Positions 42,842 through 52,123 of a stretch of DNA of 64,000 bases are shown piece after piece (within the stretch, counting starts at the first letter, position 1; each line of letters opens with the position of its first letter). The DNA is from Flavobacteriaceae bacterium Ap0902 (lineage in GTDB: Bacteria; Bacteroidota; Bacteroidia; Flavobacteriales; Weeksellaceae). Location of the stretch: NCBI GenBank assembly GCA_009835005.1, contig WTFG01000005.1:62001-126000 (forward strand), given 5' to 3'. The notes under the pieces were generated by a model. That model saw only the letters and a program-made list of their open reading frames with translations, was not told where the DNA came from and made no database searches. The position numbers were made by a program, and so were the translations under genes.

Positions 42842-45818
42842 AGTTATAATTTAAAGGGATTTGAATAATGACCTCAGTGCCTTCTGAAATTTTGTCGTTA
42901 AAATTAAATAGGATTTTATTTACATTATGTTTATTAAATATTGCTACTATTTTATATATATTCTTTAACCCTGTCCCGTTTGATCTAATATTGGATAAAG
43001 TCTTGGCTTTAGATAGACCAATGCCGTTATCGTAAATCTTTAAAATTAAATTATCATCTGTAAGATGCAAGGAAATTTTAAGAATATAAGGAGGTTTTGT
43101 TTTGTTATTTAAACCATGGATCAAAGCGTTTTCTACGGGGATATGTAAAATACCGTGTGGAACCAAAATATTTTTAAAATTATCTAATTTTTCATCCTGA
43201 GGTAACAAAGATTCAAGCTCTTTGATATACACATGTTTATATATCTTAATCATATTTTTCACCAATTCCCATTCATTCTCTAGGTGATGAATACTTTGGT
43301 TTTCTCTGGTCATAGCAAAAAGTATATCCACACTATTTCCTAAAGTGTCTAGTAAATCTTCTTCAAAAGAGTTACTTTTAAGATGTGCTCCTATAGTGTT
43401 AAAAGTATTTAATAAAAAATGTGGGCGTAATTGACTATTGATAGCACTTAATTGAAATTGCGCTAAACTTTTTTCTACTATTTCTTTTTCTTTCGCTAAA
43501 CTTGCTCTTTCAAATTGTATTTGATGAAATTTTATCCTCTTTTTTTGAAAATCATAAATAAATAATGCTGTAAGACCTATAATTATGGTTCCCACTACAA
43601 CCCAAAAATACCATCTCTCATACCAGAATAATGGGATCTTTATGTTAGATTTGTAATAAGAAGTCTCCCCGTTTAATTCAAAAATTTTGATGTGTAAAGT
43701 ATAATTTCCAGCTTTTAAGTTGTTTTGGTTAAATCTATTTTTAATATCAACTTTAGACCATTGAATGCTATCATCCTCATATTGTAGTGCATAAGAAATA
43801 TAACGTGGTAACATATCTCTGGCTTGATAATTAATCACAACATCAAAACCATTTTCTTTAGGTGAAAGACGTATGTTTTCTTCTGGATTTAAAATATAAG
43901 ATTCATTATCATGAGTTAAGCTAATAGAATTTTTGATTTTATATTTTGGTATATCTAACCACGTTTTAAAATCCCAATGATAGATTTTATCTGTTGTTGA
44001 GAACCAAATGGTTTTATCTTTGGCTGTGAGAAGCGTATTTTGCTCTGGAATTGCTTTAAAATTAGTCTCATGTTTAGTCAAATATTGTATATTGATATTA
44101 TTCTCATCATGAAATTTTTTGAGATCTAAAACAGCCATCTTGTCATGATTACTAATTATCAAATAATTATCATAAAGTGTAAAAGCTGTAACAATGCTAT
44201 TATTGCCAAAAAAAGGATGATCTAATTTTTTGAAATCTACTGGTAGGGGTAAAGCATTTTGAGATTTTAAATAATATAATCCGTTCATTCCTCCAAACCA
44301 GGTAGTTCCATAACTATCTGTTACAGAAGCCATGGCACCGAATTCTATCATTTTATTTTGTATAGCGTAGAATTTATGATTATTGTCCTTTGGGTCATAT
44401 ACACCAATTCCAGCTGGTGTTCCATATAGGATTTTCCCAAAATTATCTTCGGTAATAGTTAATACATTGACTTTATATTTTGAGCCAATGACTTTCCAAT
44501 TGCCATTATTTTTGATTAAATCATCTCCGTCAATTTCCCATAAACCTTTCCTGGAAGTTCCATAATATATTTTACCCTGAGATGATTTAAATAAATAGTA
44601 GCCAGTTAGGTTATTTATATTACTGCCTTTTACTGGAGTAAAAACGGAATTATCATATCGATAAATTCCATTATATGGACTTCTTTCACCTATAAAATAC
44701 ATGTGATTTTTATATGATAATTGTCCAACTAAGTATTTCAAAGAGTTATTGTCAATAGGGATTATGGTATCTTTTTTTATAATTGATAATTGTTTAGAAT
44801 AACTTCCCGCTAATATATTACCTTGATGATTTTCTGCTAAAGTAAAACAAGATTTTGAGGTGTTTTGGGCAAATACATTTGGAATAGTATTGATGTATAA
44901 AAAACTTTTCGCCAACATATTGGTGGTTGCAAAATAGGCTGTTTTATATTTTTCATCTACAAAGTAATTACGTACATATTCTTCAATAGGGATATTGTAA
45001 TGCCCTTTATTGATTATATTATCTAAAGTATAAGAAGTTGGACTATCTTTAATAAGGTAATAATTATAGAAATCTCTGCTATTTTTTTCTATATCAACAT
45101 TGATGATTTTACCATGAAAATACAATTTGTAATGATTAGATTTATTTAGATAAAGCAGTGTGTCATTTTTGAAATAGATGAGTTTATTGAATTCGGGCAA
45201 CACATAATGTTTGCTAAAATTTAAATCTTGGGTATTAAACTTCGCTAGCTCCACAACATTATGTTGGGCTCTGTATATATATTTATCCTCAGGATATTCT
45301 ATAAAATTATAAGAATATTCATGATTTATTTTAACATATTTTTTAAATCGATTAAAATTATAATAGTAGATATGCTTACTGTTTTTACCTAGAAAAAAAA
45401 CAGTATCATGCCTTAAAATCCGTTTTGTGACATCAATATAAATAGGGATATCTATCTTCTTATTAACTCCATTTTTAAACTCCATTATACTATTGGCGTT
45501 TCTTTTAATTCTCAGAACACTTGAATCCTCAAAAATTATCAAATCCTCATTATCAAACCGTTGCTTTTGATTTAAAAATTTAGATTCTCCTAAATTAGAT
45601 ATGTAATTTAATCCTCCGCTATAAGGTTTTGTATATACAACACTGTCTTGATAAAATAATAAATAATTATGAGCATTGTTTTCAAGAGAAATTGGAAAAT
45701 AATAAGTCTGAGAAAATTCTACTTGAGCAGAAGCAATCCGTAAAGGAAAAATAAAAAATAATAGCAGTAATAATCTCAAAAATAAAAGTTTATTCAAATA
45801 TAATAATTTAATACACAA
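42825..45818 (-). CDS. Two-component sensor kinase, propeller-Y_Y_Y-LytS type
   Basis: Membrane sensor of about 997 residues: signal peptide (about 1-32), periplasmic two-component-regulator propeller (about 50-600, blades such as KIYYGTSRKGLWEI and TTWFGGMNGLYYL), Y_Y_Y domain (about 640-720), one transmembrane helix (WVVVGTIIIGLTALFIYDF), then a LytS-type kinase with phospho-accepting H800 in RPHFLLNTFNTI and ATP site YDNGIGLS/GTGLKN. No ATG is available near the N-terminus: TTG at 45818 or at 45797 must be used. Unlike hybrid SusR-like sensors it keeps its regulator separate. Confidence 0.88.
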   Translation of the reverse strand: MCIKLLYLNKLLFLRLLLLLFFIFPLRIASAQVEFSQTYYFPISLENNAHNYLLFYQDSVVYTKPYSGGLNYISNLGESKFLNQKQRFDNEDLIIFEDSSVLRIKRNANSIMEFKNGVNKKIDIPIYIDVTKRILRHDTVFFLGKNSKHIYYYNFNRFKKYVKINHEYSYNFIEYPEDKYIYRAQHNVVELAKFNTQDLNFSKHYVLPEFNKLIYFKNDTLLYLNKSNHYKLYFHGKIINVDIEKNSRDFYNYYLIKDSPTSYTLDNIINKGHYNIPIEEYVRNYFVDEKYKTAYFATTNMLAKSFLYINTIPNVFAQNTSKSCFTLAENHQGNILAGSYSKQLSIIKKDTIIPIDNNSLKYLVGQLSYKNHMYFIGERSPYNGIYRYDNSVFTPVKGSNINNLTGYYLFKSSQGKIYYGTSRKGLWEIDGDDLIKNNGNWKVIGSKYKVNVLTITEDNFGKILYGTPAGIGVYDPKDNNHKFYAIQNKMIEFGAMASVTDSYGTTWFGGMNGLYYLKSQNALPLPVDFKKLDHPFFGNNSIVTAFTLYDNYLIISNHDKMAVLDLKKFHDENNINIQYLTKHETNFKAIPEQNTLLTAKDKTIWFSTTDKIYHWDFKTWLDIPKYKIKNSISLTHDNESYILNPEENIRLSPKENGFDVVINYQARDMLPRYISYALQYEDDSIQWSKVDIKNRFNQNNLKAGNYTLHIKIFELNGETSYYKSNIKIPLFWYERWYFWVVVGTIIIGLTALFIYDFQKKRIKFHQIQFERASLAKEKEIVEKSLAQFQLSAINSQLRPHFLLNTFNTIGAHLKSNSFEEDLLDTLGNSVDILFAMTRENQSIHHLENEWELVKNMIKIYKHVYIKELESLLPQDEKLDNFKNILVPHGILHIPVENALIHGLNNKTKPPYILKISLHLTDDNLILKIYDNGIGLSKAKTLSNIRSNGTGLKNIYKIVAIFNKHNVNKILFNFNDKISEGTEVIIQIPLNYNYDISK

Positions 45819-45909
45819 TAAGATTCGGTTTCGCGTTAGTTTTTTAAGGTTTCATGTAAAGTCGTTTGTGTGAATGAAATGTTAAGGGTACTTTGCGTAA
45901 AATTATATT
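45819..45909. promoter_or_regulatory. Divergent control region between the sensor kinase and the membrane operon
   Basis: Ninety-one bases separate the two divergent units and must hold both promoters and, if the response regulator acts locally, its binding site. AAATGTTAAGGGTACTTTGCGTAAAATTATATT includes TACTTTG but no clear full consensus. No duplicated LytTR site is obvious by eye. Confidence 0.4.
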
Positions 45910-46290
45910 ATGAAGATAAAATTATCATTTACCTTTCTATTAGCCTTTAGCTTAATTTTTTCTCAAACCAGAACTGAATTTGAAGAGATAGCTTTTGAAT
46001 TTGGTGAAATTATTAATGACGCGTGCTCATCTGCAAGCAAGGACTTGGATATTTCTATAGATTGGGAATCTTTTGACACAAATTATATTACAGAGAGTGC
46101 AGAAGCAAAAATTAAAATTAGTTGGGTTGGTTCTTGGACGGGTAGCTTTTATTGGATAAAAGGAAAATTAGTATTGGATGGTACTCAACGTAAAATATTG
46201 TGGTATAAATATTATGATTCAGGAGGATTTCCGAGTAATTGTAGTTTAAAAGTTGAAAGAGAATATCCAGATATCGTTATAGTTAAATGA
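45910..46290 (+). CDS. Secreted protein, unknown function
   Basis: Protein of 126 residues with a signal peptide ending at IFSQT (about residue 19) and a beta-rich mature domain with two cysteines (DACSSAS and SNCSLKV) and WVGSWTGSFYWIKGKL. First gene of the plus-strand island operon. The protein at 52720 has the same length and layout (secreted, early Cys, central strand region, late Cys) and may be a distant paralog. Not recognised. Confidence 0.7.
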   Translation: MKIKLSFTFLLAFSLIFSQTRTEFEEIAFEFGEIINDACSSASKDLDISIDWESFDTNYITESAEAKIKISWVGSWTGSFYWIKGKLVLDGTQRKILWYKYYDSGGFPSNCSLKVEREYPDIVIVK

Positions 46291-46316
46291 ATATATTATT
46301 AAAATTTTAAATTTAT

Positions 46317-47444
46317 ATGAAAAAACAAACAAATAAAATACCTGGCTATATTAAGATTTTGGGGTGGCTAATTTCACTTTTTGCTTTTGCTATAGGTTTT
46401 TGGCATACGCATTTAGGTTTAAAAGAGTTTAGGCCTCTAAGTTGGGAGTATGGTAGTTTAATAGTTGCCGCTATAGTTTTAATGGTTCTTATAGTTTCTT
46501 ATGAAAGAGCGGTATCTGGTATTAAAATAGCCATTGTTTTTTGGATAATTTGTTCTACTATATTATTCATTTTTAACTTAAACTCTTTTTATCCTTCATA
46601 TTTAGGAAGAAAATTAGTAAAAGAAGAAGCAATAGCATTAAGTGATTCTTTGGAGTTATATAAAAACAAAATAGATAAAATTGTTGGCTTGACAGGTACC
46701 GAATATTTACAAAAACTTCAATTTTTAGATAATAAAAAAGAAAATCTTCTTCGTGAAATCAAATCGCGAGGCGGATTCGGTCCACATGCCACAAAAGAGC
46801 TACAAGAATTTAATCAATTAGCAGGCAGTAATATTTCACCTGATAGAAAATTGGGTAAAACAGAAGAGTCTAGGAATGAAATGGTAAGTTTTTTTAAAGA
46901 GAAGTTAGAAAAAGCAATCAAAACATACGTAATTAAGTCTATTGGAAGTAAAGAGAATGAAGCACAAAAATTATTTGATAGCAGTCAAGAATTGAACGAA
47001 AATTACGCTGTATATAAACTTGGTCTTGAAAATGCGATTAAGGACAATACGGCAATTAATATAGATTCTGTGAAATATCATCCACAAATAGTTCTAATGA
47101 CAGATGTAGTAAATGAACTAGATAAAACTTCCAGAATGTTTAATACAGTTAGAGGAAAAGATGAATTCTATCTTTTTAACAAAGATGGAGAAAATAGCCA
47201 GCCTAGATCTCAGTTTATAGGAACTTTTGAACATACGATAAATTCTCTGATAAAACGTATAGATAAAAAAGATACTTGGGGCGTAATTATCCTATGCCTT
47301 TTTATAGATTTTCTAGTACCTCTAGCTATGTTCTTCTTAATAAGAGAGAAGATAGAAAATAGTAATTCTAGAACGGTTTATACTTCAAATGCTTCATGGT
47401 GGGATAAATTAATGGGGAGAGATGACAATAACTTTAATAATTAA
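46317..47444 (+). CDS. Membrane protein with large helical domain, unknown function
   Basis: Protein of 375 residues: three transmembrane helices at about 12-30, 42-62 and 68-92, a long charged helical region (about 95-315, likely coiled coil), and a fourth helix (GVIILCLFIDFLVPLAMFFLI), then a short tail. With four helices both ends face the same side. No known domain recognised. It begins 26 bases after the preceding stop, inside the island operon. Confidence 0.75.
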   Translation: MKKQTNKIPGYIKILGWLISLFAFAIGFWHTHLGLKEFRPLSWEYGSLIVAAIVLMVLIVSYERAVSGIKIAIVFWIICSTILFIFNLNSFYPSYLGRKLVKEEAIALSDSLELYKNKIDKIVGLTGTEYLQKLQFLDNKKENLLREIKSRGGFGPHATKELQEFNQLAGSNISPDRKLGKTEESRNEMVSFFKEKLEKAIKTYVIKSIGSKENEAQKLFDSSQELNENYAVYKLGLENAIKDNTAINIDSVKYHPQIVLMTDVVNELDKTSRMFNTVRGKDEFYLFNKDGENSQPRSQFIGTFEHTINSLIKRIDKKDTWGVIILCLFIDFLVPLAMFFLIREKIENSNSRTVYTSNASWWDKLMGRDDNNFNN

Positions 47445-47455
47445 TACTTAAAACT

Positions 47456-47701
47456 ATGCTGAAGAAAATAATTGGGATTTTATTATTGGGTGTATCCATA
47501 TTTTTTGCATACGGAACATATGCATATTATACCGTAAGAAAAGAATACTCTCGCTCCACGCTGGATTATCTAACGGGAACTGAACCTGATGTGCCTTTTC
47601 CTTATCAATTTGTAGTCATAAGTTTCATTTGTTTAATAAGTTGTTTGTTTTTACTTCTCAAAGTAAATAGAATTAAAAAGAAGTCACAAAATTATTTTTA
47701 A
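47456..47701 (+). CDS. Small two-helix membrane protein
   Basis: Protein of 81 residues with a helix at about 4-25 (IIGILLLGVSIFFAYGTYAYY) and another at 50-68 (FVVISFICLISCLFLLL), short charged loop between and a basic C-terminus (KKKSQ). Eleven bases after the previous gene. Not recognised. Confidence 0.7.
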   Translation: MLKKIIGILLLGVSIFFAYGTYAYYTVRKEYSRSTLDYLTGTEPDVPFPYQFVVISFICLISCLFLLLKVNRIKKKSQNYF

Positions 47702-47728
47702 AATCTAGAACAATAAATTATAAAAGAT

Positions 47729-48016
47729 ATGAAAAAAACAATTTTATATTTAGGATCTATTACTGTATTGTGTTTTTTTACACAAAGTTGTGAAAAAAGC
47801 AATGAGAATTATCCGGAAACTGTTAAGAGTAACTTTATAACCGCTTGTTTAGAATCATCGGGTGGTAAATATACTGCATGCGAATGTTTGTTTAACAAAG
47901 TTAGCAAAGAATATAGTTATGAAGAGTATGTAGATTTAGAAACAAGGATGATACAAGGAGAATATGTTGGGGATTATTATGCATTTGTAGAAAGTGTTAA
48001 AGCTGAATGTAATTAA
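47729..48016 (+). CDS. Small cysteine-rich lipoprotein
   Basis: Lipoprotein of 95 residues (lipobox FTQSC). The mature part has ACLESSGGKYTACECLFNKVSKEYSYEEY, with C-x(n)-C-x-C as seen in many small bacterial exported proteins, and a final cysteine near the C-terminus, so one or two disulfides are likely. Unknown function. Part of the operon leading to the GTPase-like gene. Confidence 0.72.
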   Translation: MKKTILYLGSITVLCFFTQSCEKSNENYPETVKSNFITACLESSGGKYTACECLFNKVSKEYSYEEYVDLETRMIQGEYVGDYYAFVESVKAECN

Positions 48017-48047
48017 TCTAAAATACTAATAAAGTAAAATAAAATAT

Positions 48048-48986
48048 ATGACAAATAATTATAAATCTTTAGATGAGGAGCATCAAAATGACATTGATTT
48101 TAAATATAATGAGAATAGACAAACTTTAGGTAAATTATCTGAGTTAGATATCCTTAAAATTTTTAATGAGTTTACCCGGGGCAAAAATAAAAGACAAGTA
48201 ATAATTCCGGTTGGTTTTCCACAAGCAGGTAAATCCTTTTTACTGTCATCCTTATTTTATTACTCTAGAAAAGCAACAGAGAGAAATTGGAAGGCTAACT
48301 TTGAAAATAAAGAACCCTTTAATGATGGTTTTCTTTCGGTTAATACAATGGTAGATTATTTTCAACAGAAAAAACAATATCCACAAACTATTTCTGGTAC
48401 TGTTGATATCATTGGAGTGCGTATGGAACCTAGTAGAAGAAATTTACCAGTGTCAGAGTATGCGTTTATAGATTTAGCAGGGGAAGATTTAAAAGAAATT
48501 AAAGTTAGTAATCAGGGGAAGTTTGGTGATCAAATCAATGGTATATTAAAATCTATTGCAGGAAGTCGCCCTATTTTTTTATTAATTACTCCTTATGAGC
48601 CAGCACTTGGTGATCACGATGAAGATACATTACACAGTGATTTTTTAAATCATTTAAAGATGAATTTGACAAATCTTTTTAATGAGTCAATTTTTGTGGT
48701 TATCGTTTCTCAATGGGATAAAAATCCTAACAGAGAAACAGATTCCGTGGAGGAGTACATTGAACAAAATAGACCACAATTGTATGGGCAAATACAAAAT
48801 TCTAATACCGTCTATGGAGAATATTCTGTGGCAGATATTACCACAGGTAAAGATAATGAAGGAAATGAATTTATATTCTTTCAACAGATAAATAAAGAAT
48901 ATCCAAAACGACTATGGGATAGACTATATAAAATAAGTACAGGCAAAGATTTAAGTAAATCATGGTGGGAAAAATTATTTGGATAA
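48048..48986 (+). CDS. P-loop GTPase-like protein (TRAFAC-type features)
   Basis: Cytosolic protein of 312 residues. G1/Walker A is GFPQAGKS (56-63). The G3 motif is DLAGE (D142-E146) directly after a hydrophobic strand (YAFIDLAGED), as in small GTPases. A G4-like motif follows a long strand but reads SQWDK (221-225), with Q in place of the usual K of (N/T)KxD, so guanine specificity is uncertain. The shape resembles stand-alone or paired GTPases predicted in bacterial conflict-type neighbourhoods, but I cannot prove family membership. The next gene starts two bases after its stop, implying a partner. Confidence 0.7.
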   Translation: MTNNYKSLDEEHQNDIDFKYNENRQTLGKLSELDILKIFNEFTRGKNKRQVIIPVGFPQAGKSFLLSSLFYYSRKATERNWKANFENKEPFNDGFLSVNTMVDYFQQKKQYPQTISGTVDIIGVRMEPSRRNLPVSEYAFIDLAGEDLKEIKVSNQGKFGDQINGILKSIAGSRPIFLLITPYEPALGDHDEDTLHSDFLNHLKMNLTNLFNESIFVVIVSQWDKNPNRETDSVEEYIEQNRPQLYGQIQNSNTVYGEYSVADITTGKDNEGNEFIFFQQINKEYPKRLWDRLYKISTGKDLSKSWWEKLFG

Positions 48987-48987
48987 T

Positions 48988-50565
48988 ATGGCAGTAGAAT
49001 TAATATTTTTTGGCAAACCGCAATCATTTGAGGTATTCTCTTTTAATAGAGAGAATAAATTTATAGAATACAATTCAGAGAAAAGAAGAGTGATAGACCC
49101 TCATTTTTTCTTAGAAAACAAAGACGAGGGTACTATTATAAGATATAGAAGAGATCTGATTAATAAAAAAAATTACCTTTTAATGTACACTTACGCACAG
49201 GTATTTTCTGGAGTTCGATCTGGTATAGTTATAGGGGTTGGGTTTTCCTCTAAAAATGAAATTGAATTTTCTAAAGAGAATTTATATTATTTAACTACAT
49301 TATTATCATCTTTCAAAAATAACGCTACTAAGGAACATAAATTTACTGAGGTTTTTTTGAGTAACCATGCCATCGATACCTTTAAAAAAAATTCTAACTT
49401 AATTGATTTTATAAAAACTAAAAGTAACTCAAATAACAAAATAGATAAAAGAACTCAGTTGTTCTATTTACCAAGTTTAGAAGAGCAGTTCAACACATTA
49501 GAGAAAGTAAATTCTAATGATATTTATATAACAAACAACTTATCTATTTTTAAAAATTCACTTAATCAAGCCAATCTTAATCAATTAAATAAAAAGATAT
49601 ATACTGTTAAGTCGAATAGTATTGTATCTTATATAGAGCCTCAGCCGGATCCTGTAAATCCTCATAAGGAAAAAGAAGTTCCTGCAAAAACTAACGCAGA
49701 AAAAGAGATTAAAACACTCAGAGCAATCAATGGACACTTAGAAAAAGAACTTTCAGACGAAAGAGGTAAAAACACCTATCTTGAGAGAAGTCTCAGTAAA
49801 TTTAAAAAACTTGCCATGTTGGCTGGTTCTATGGCAGTATTTTTTATGGTGTTATCTGTAGCATTTTTTTTTAAAGATAGTTGGGGAAATTCTAAAGATA
49901 ATACTAAAACTGATTCAGAAAATACCATTGCAGGTGCCCAAGTGGCAGGAGAGGAATCAGATTCCATTAAAACAAAAGTTGATAGCAATACTCCTTTGGA
50001 TTATACTAATAAGTTGGCTGTTTTACAAGCAAAATTTGATGACCTTCATTCTGAATTGACAAAAGACAATCTTGAAAAAAGAATTGAAATTTTGAAAGAG
50101 ATTAAATCTCTGCAGGAAAATTTGGGGTTAGATACTGATGAAACCTTTAATCTTATAAAAGGTCTTAATAAACAACTTGAAGATTTAAATGAATCTACAA
50201 GCAATAAAGATGATTCTAATTCTTATCAGGATGATATAATATTCAATAATGCTAAAATTGAAAATACTGTAAAAGGTTATAATCATTACTTAAAAAAATT
50301 TCCCAAAGGTGAACATAAAAAAGAAGCTAAGCTAAAAATTAAGGAACTACATGAAAAGAAGGGAAGTGACATATCTTCTGATACTGTAAATATAATTAAT
50401 GTAGATGAGAATGGTGATGGTGATGGGGATTCGGAAGGTAAGCCTTATGAGGGATTAGAAACTCAAACGGATGATGATAGTAATGGGGATTCGGAAGGTA
50501 AGCCTTATGAGGGATTAGAAACTCAAACGGATGATGATAGTAATGGAAATAACGGAAATAACTAA
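48988..50565 (+). CDS. Coiled-coil membrane protein, probable partner of the GTPase-like protein
   Basis: Protein of 525 residues from the ATG at 48988 (an in-frame TTG at 48979 would overlap the GTPase gene). Residues 1-115 form an unrecognised alpha/beta domain (VELIFFGKPQSFEVFSF, GVRSGIVIGVGFSS). A charged coiled coil leads to one transmembrane helix at about 275-298, then a helical extracytoplasmic region. The extreme C-terminus is acidic and holds two perfect 20-residue repeats (480-519) ahead of GNNGNN. With its N-terminus on the cytosolic side it could link the GTPase to the envelope. Confidence 0.7.
   Translation: MAVELIFFGKPQSFEVFSFNRENKFIEYNSEKRRVIDPHFFLENKDEGTIIRYRRDLINKKNYLLMYTYAQVFSGVRSGIVIGVGFSSKNEIEFSKENLYYLTTLLSSFKNNATKEHKFTEVFLSNHAIDTFKKNSNLIDFIKTKSNSNNKIDKRTQLFYLPSLEEQFNTLEKVNSNDIYITNNLSIFKNSLNQANLNQLNKKIYTVKSNSIVSYIEPQPDPVNPHKEKEVPAKTNAEKEIKTLRAINGHLEKELSDERGKNTYLERSLSKFKKLAMLAGSMAVFFMVLSVAFFFKDSWGNSKDNTKTDSENTIAGAQVAGEESDSIKTKVDSNTPLDYTNKLAVLQAKFDDLHSELTKDNLEKRIEILKEIKSLQENLGLDTDETFNLIKGLNKQLEDLNESTSNKDDSNSYQDDIIFNNAKIENTVKGYNHYLKKFPKGEHKKEAKLKIKELHEKKGSDISSDTVNIINVDENGDGDGDSEGKPYEGLETQTDDDSNGDSEGKPYEGLETQTDDDSNGNNGNN
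50425..50544 (+). repeat. Two perfect tandem 60-bp units inside the coiled-coil membrane protein gene
   Basis: Units 50425-50484 and 50485-50544 are identical base for base; each encodes 20 residues, GDSEGKPYEGLETQ followed by TDDDSN. Being a multiple of three, unit number can change without frameshift. Confidence 0.95.
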
Positions 50566-50567
50566 AT

Positions 50568-51179
50568 ATGAAACATTGTATATATATAATATCAACTTTA
50601 TTCCTATACTCTTGCACTGGGGATTGCCCAGATGTTGAGGTTACCGAGGTAGAGTGGGTTACCTATCAAGATGTAAAAAAAATAAGGAGAAGTTATATTC
50701 CAGAATATGAAATATTAGATATGGATATAAGTTATTATAATAAATATTATAATACCAATGTATCTCTAAGAATTAAAAATTTGGATTCTAAAAATAATTT
50801 AAAATTCAAGGTTAATAAGAATTATGGTTACACCTCTAAGCCCTCAAGTAGATATAAAAGTAATTACTCAAAGAAAATAGAAACTTATACAATATTTCCG
50901 AAGGGAGAAAAATCAATAAACTTTAATATTAATACTAATGGATATTATTTTTCTAAAATAAAGTATGATTTTTTAAACTTTGAAAAAGTACATGAGATAA
51001 AATATGACACCATTGTATATGATAGTCTTATTATAACCAAAAGAATAGCCAATACTTGTAAGGAAAATACTGAGGCTATTAACCAATCCTCTCAAAAATT
51101 AATTTCACTTTATAAAGATATAGGTAGAATAGAACCGAGTAGAAGGTCTACTGATACTATTTATAATAGTTTGAATTAA
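50568..51179 (+). CDS. Lipoprotein, unknown function
   Basis: Lipoprotein of 203 residues (lipobox LYSC at about 16). The mature part is tyrosine-, lysine- and asparagine-rich and mostly beta (VSLRIKNLDSKNNLKFKV), ending in a helical Ser/Thr-rich tail. Starts three bases after the preceding stop. No family recognised. It probably acts in the periplasm or at the outer membrane with the neighbouring membrane proteins. Confidence 0.7.
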   Translation: MKHCIYIISTLFLYSCTGDCPDVEVTEVEWVTYQDVKKIRRSYIPEYEILDMDISYYNKYYNTNVSLRIKNLDSKNNLKFKVNKNYGYTSKPSSRYKSNYSKKIETYTIFPKGEKSINFNINTNGYYFSKIKYDFLNFEKVHEIKYDTIVYDSLIITKRIANTCKENTEAINQSSQKLISLYKDIGRIEPSRRSTDTIYNSLN

Positions 51180-51192
51180 AAAATATATTTAA

Positions 51193-51663
51193 ATGGCATT
51201 AGAAAAGAATAGTAACTTAAAAAGTTTAAGGTTAGATAAGTCTAGGAATATAGAAACACATTACTTTCTAACTAAAGGCAGAATATCTTTAAAAGCATTT
51301 CTTTTAAGGCTTGGCTTTGTATTAGTTATCATCGCTATTGCAATATATGGACTTTGGGAGTATGGCATATGGTTTATTCAATATTTAGAAGAACACCCTA
51401 ATGATTCTGTTGCAGCACAATCCTTTGTCATTATATCCTCAGTTATTTATTTGTTAGTTGTTGTAATGTTGGTCTTTCTATTAATACAAATGGTAAAAAG
51501 AGTACATGATGTTAATAGATCTGGGTGGAATGTACTTATCCCTCTCTACAATTTATATTTAGTCTTTAGCCCAGGAGATAAAATAGACAATGATTATGGT
51601 GTTAACCCTGTAGAAGATAAGACACCTTATTTTATAGAAGAAGAAAACTTAAAAAATAATTAA
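51193..51663 (+). CDS. DUF805 family membrane protein
   Basis: Protein of 156 residues with two transmembrane helices visible (about 35-55 and 76-100) and the DUF805 signature QMVKRVHDVNRSGWNVLIPLYNLYLVFSPGD. Family members are small inner-membrane proteins of unknown function, often near phage or accessory loci. Thirteen bases after the preceding lipoprotein gene, in the same operon. Confidence 0.88.
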   Translation: MALEKNSNLKSLRLDKSRNIETHYFLTKGRISLKAFLLRLGFVLVIIAIAIYGLWEYGIWFIQYLEEHPNDSVAAQSFVIISSVIYLLVVVMLVFLLIQMVKRVHDVNRSGWNVLIPLYNLYLVFSPGDKIDNDYGVNPVEDKTPYFIEEENLKNN

Positions 51664-51679
51664 TTAAAATAAAACAATA

Positions 51680-52123
51680 ATGAAGTATTTTCAATCCATA
51701 TTAATGTTGTGTGTTACTGTTTTATTAATAAGTTGTAACAATAAAAAAGACGAGTTAGAAAATTTATATTTAGAAGACAGTCACTACACGGCAGTAGTGA
51801 AAGATGCTTCTGCACTCGCAAAATTAGATTTTTATTTTTTACCTAACGCTGTTTATAAATTAAACTTAAAACCTCAAAACAATATAAATTTATAAGTAAG
51901 ATTTGTAGGTGAATGGAAGCATGATGGTAATTATATCCTTACTAAAATAGAAGAAATAGAATTTCTACCCAAGAAGTTTGAAAAGATGGGAGTAGAAAGT
52001 TTATTAAATGAAAATCCAAATTTATACCAATGGCAAAAGTCTGAGATTTTGGATTACTCTTCTAATGAATTAACAATTAAAAAAGAAAGTGGAGTTGAAG
52101 TTAATATGAGAAGGATTGATTAA
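51680..52123 (+). pseudogene. Lipoprotein gene interrupted by one in-frame TAA
   Basis: Starts as a lipoprotein (lipobox LISC at 17-20), reads 71 residues, meets TAA at 51893-51895, then continues in the same frame for 75 further codons (VRFVGEWKHDGNYILTKIEE onward, ending NMRRID) to TAA at 52123. The continuous frame and the gene-like second half indicate a 147-residue protein broken by a single nonsense change rather than two genes; no ATG, GTG or TTG opens the second half at its natural border. Confidence 0.8.

Noticed and set aside
50396-50617. Histidine/tyrosine-rich minus-strand frame over the 60-bp repeats
   Set aside because: Its repeats simply mirror the plus-strand tandem duplication within a well-placed gene; no independent support.
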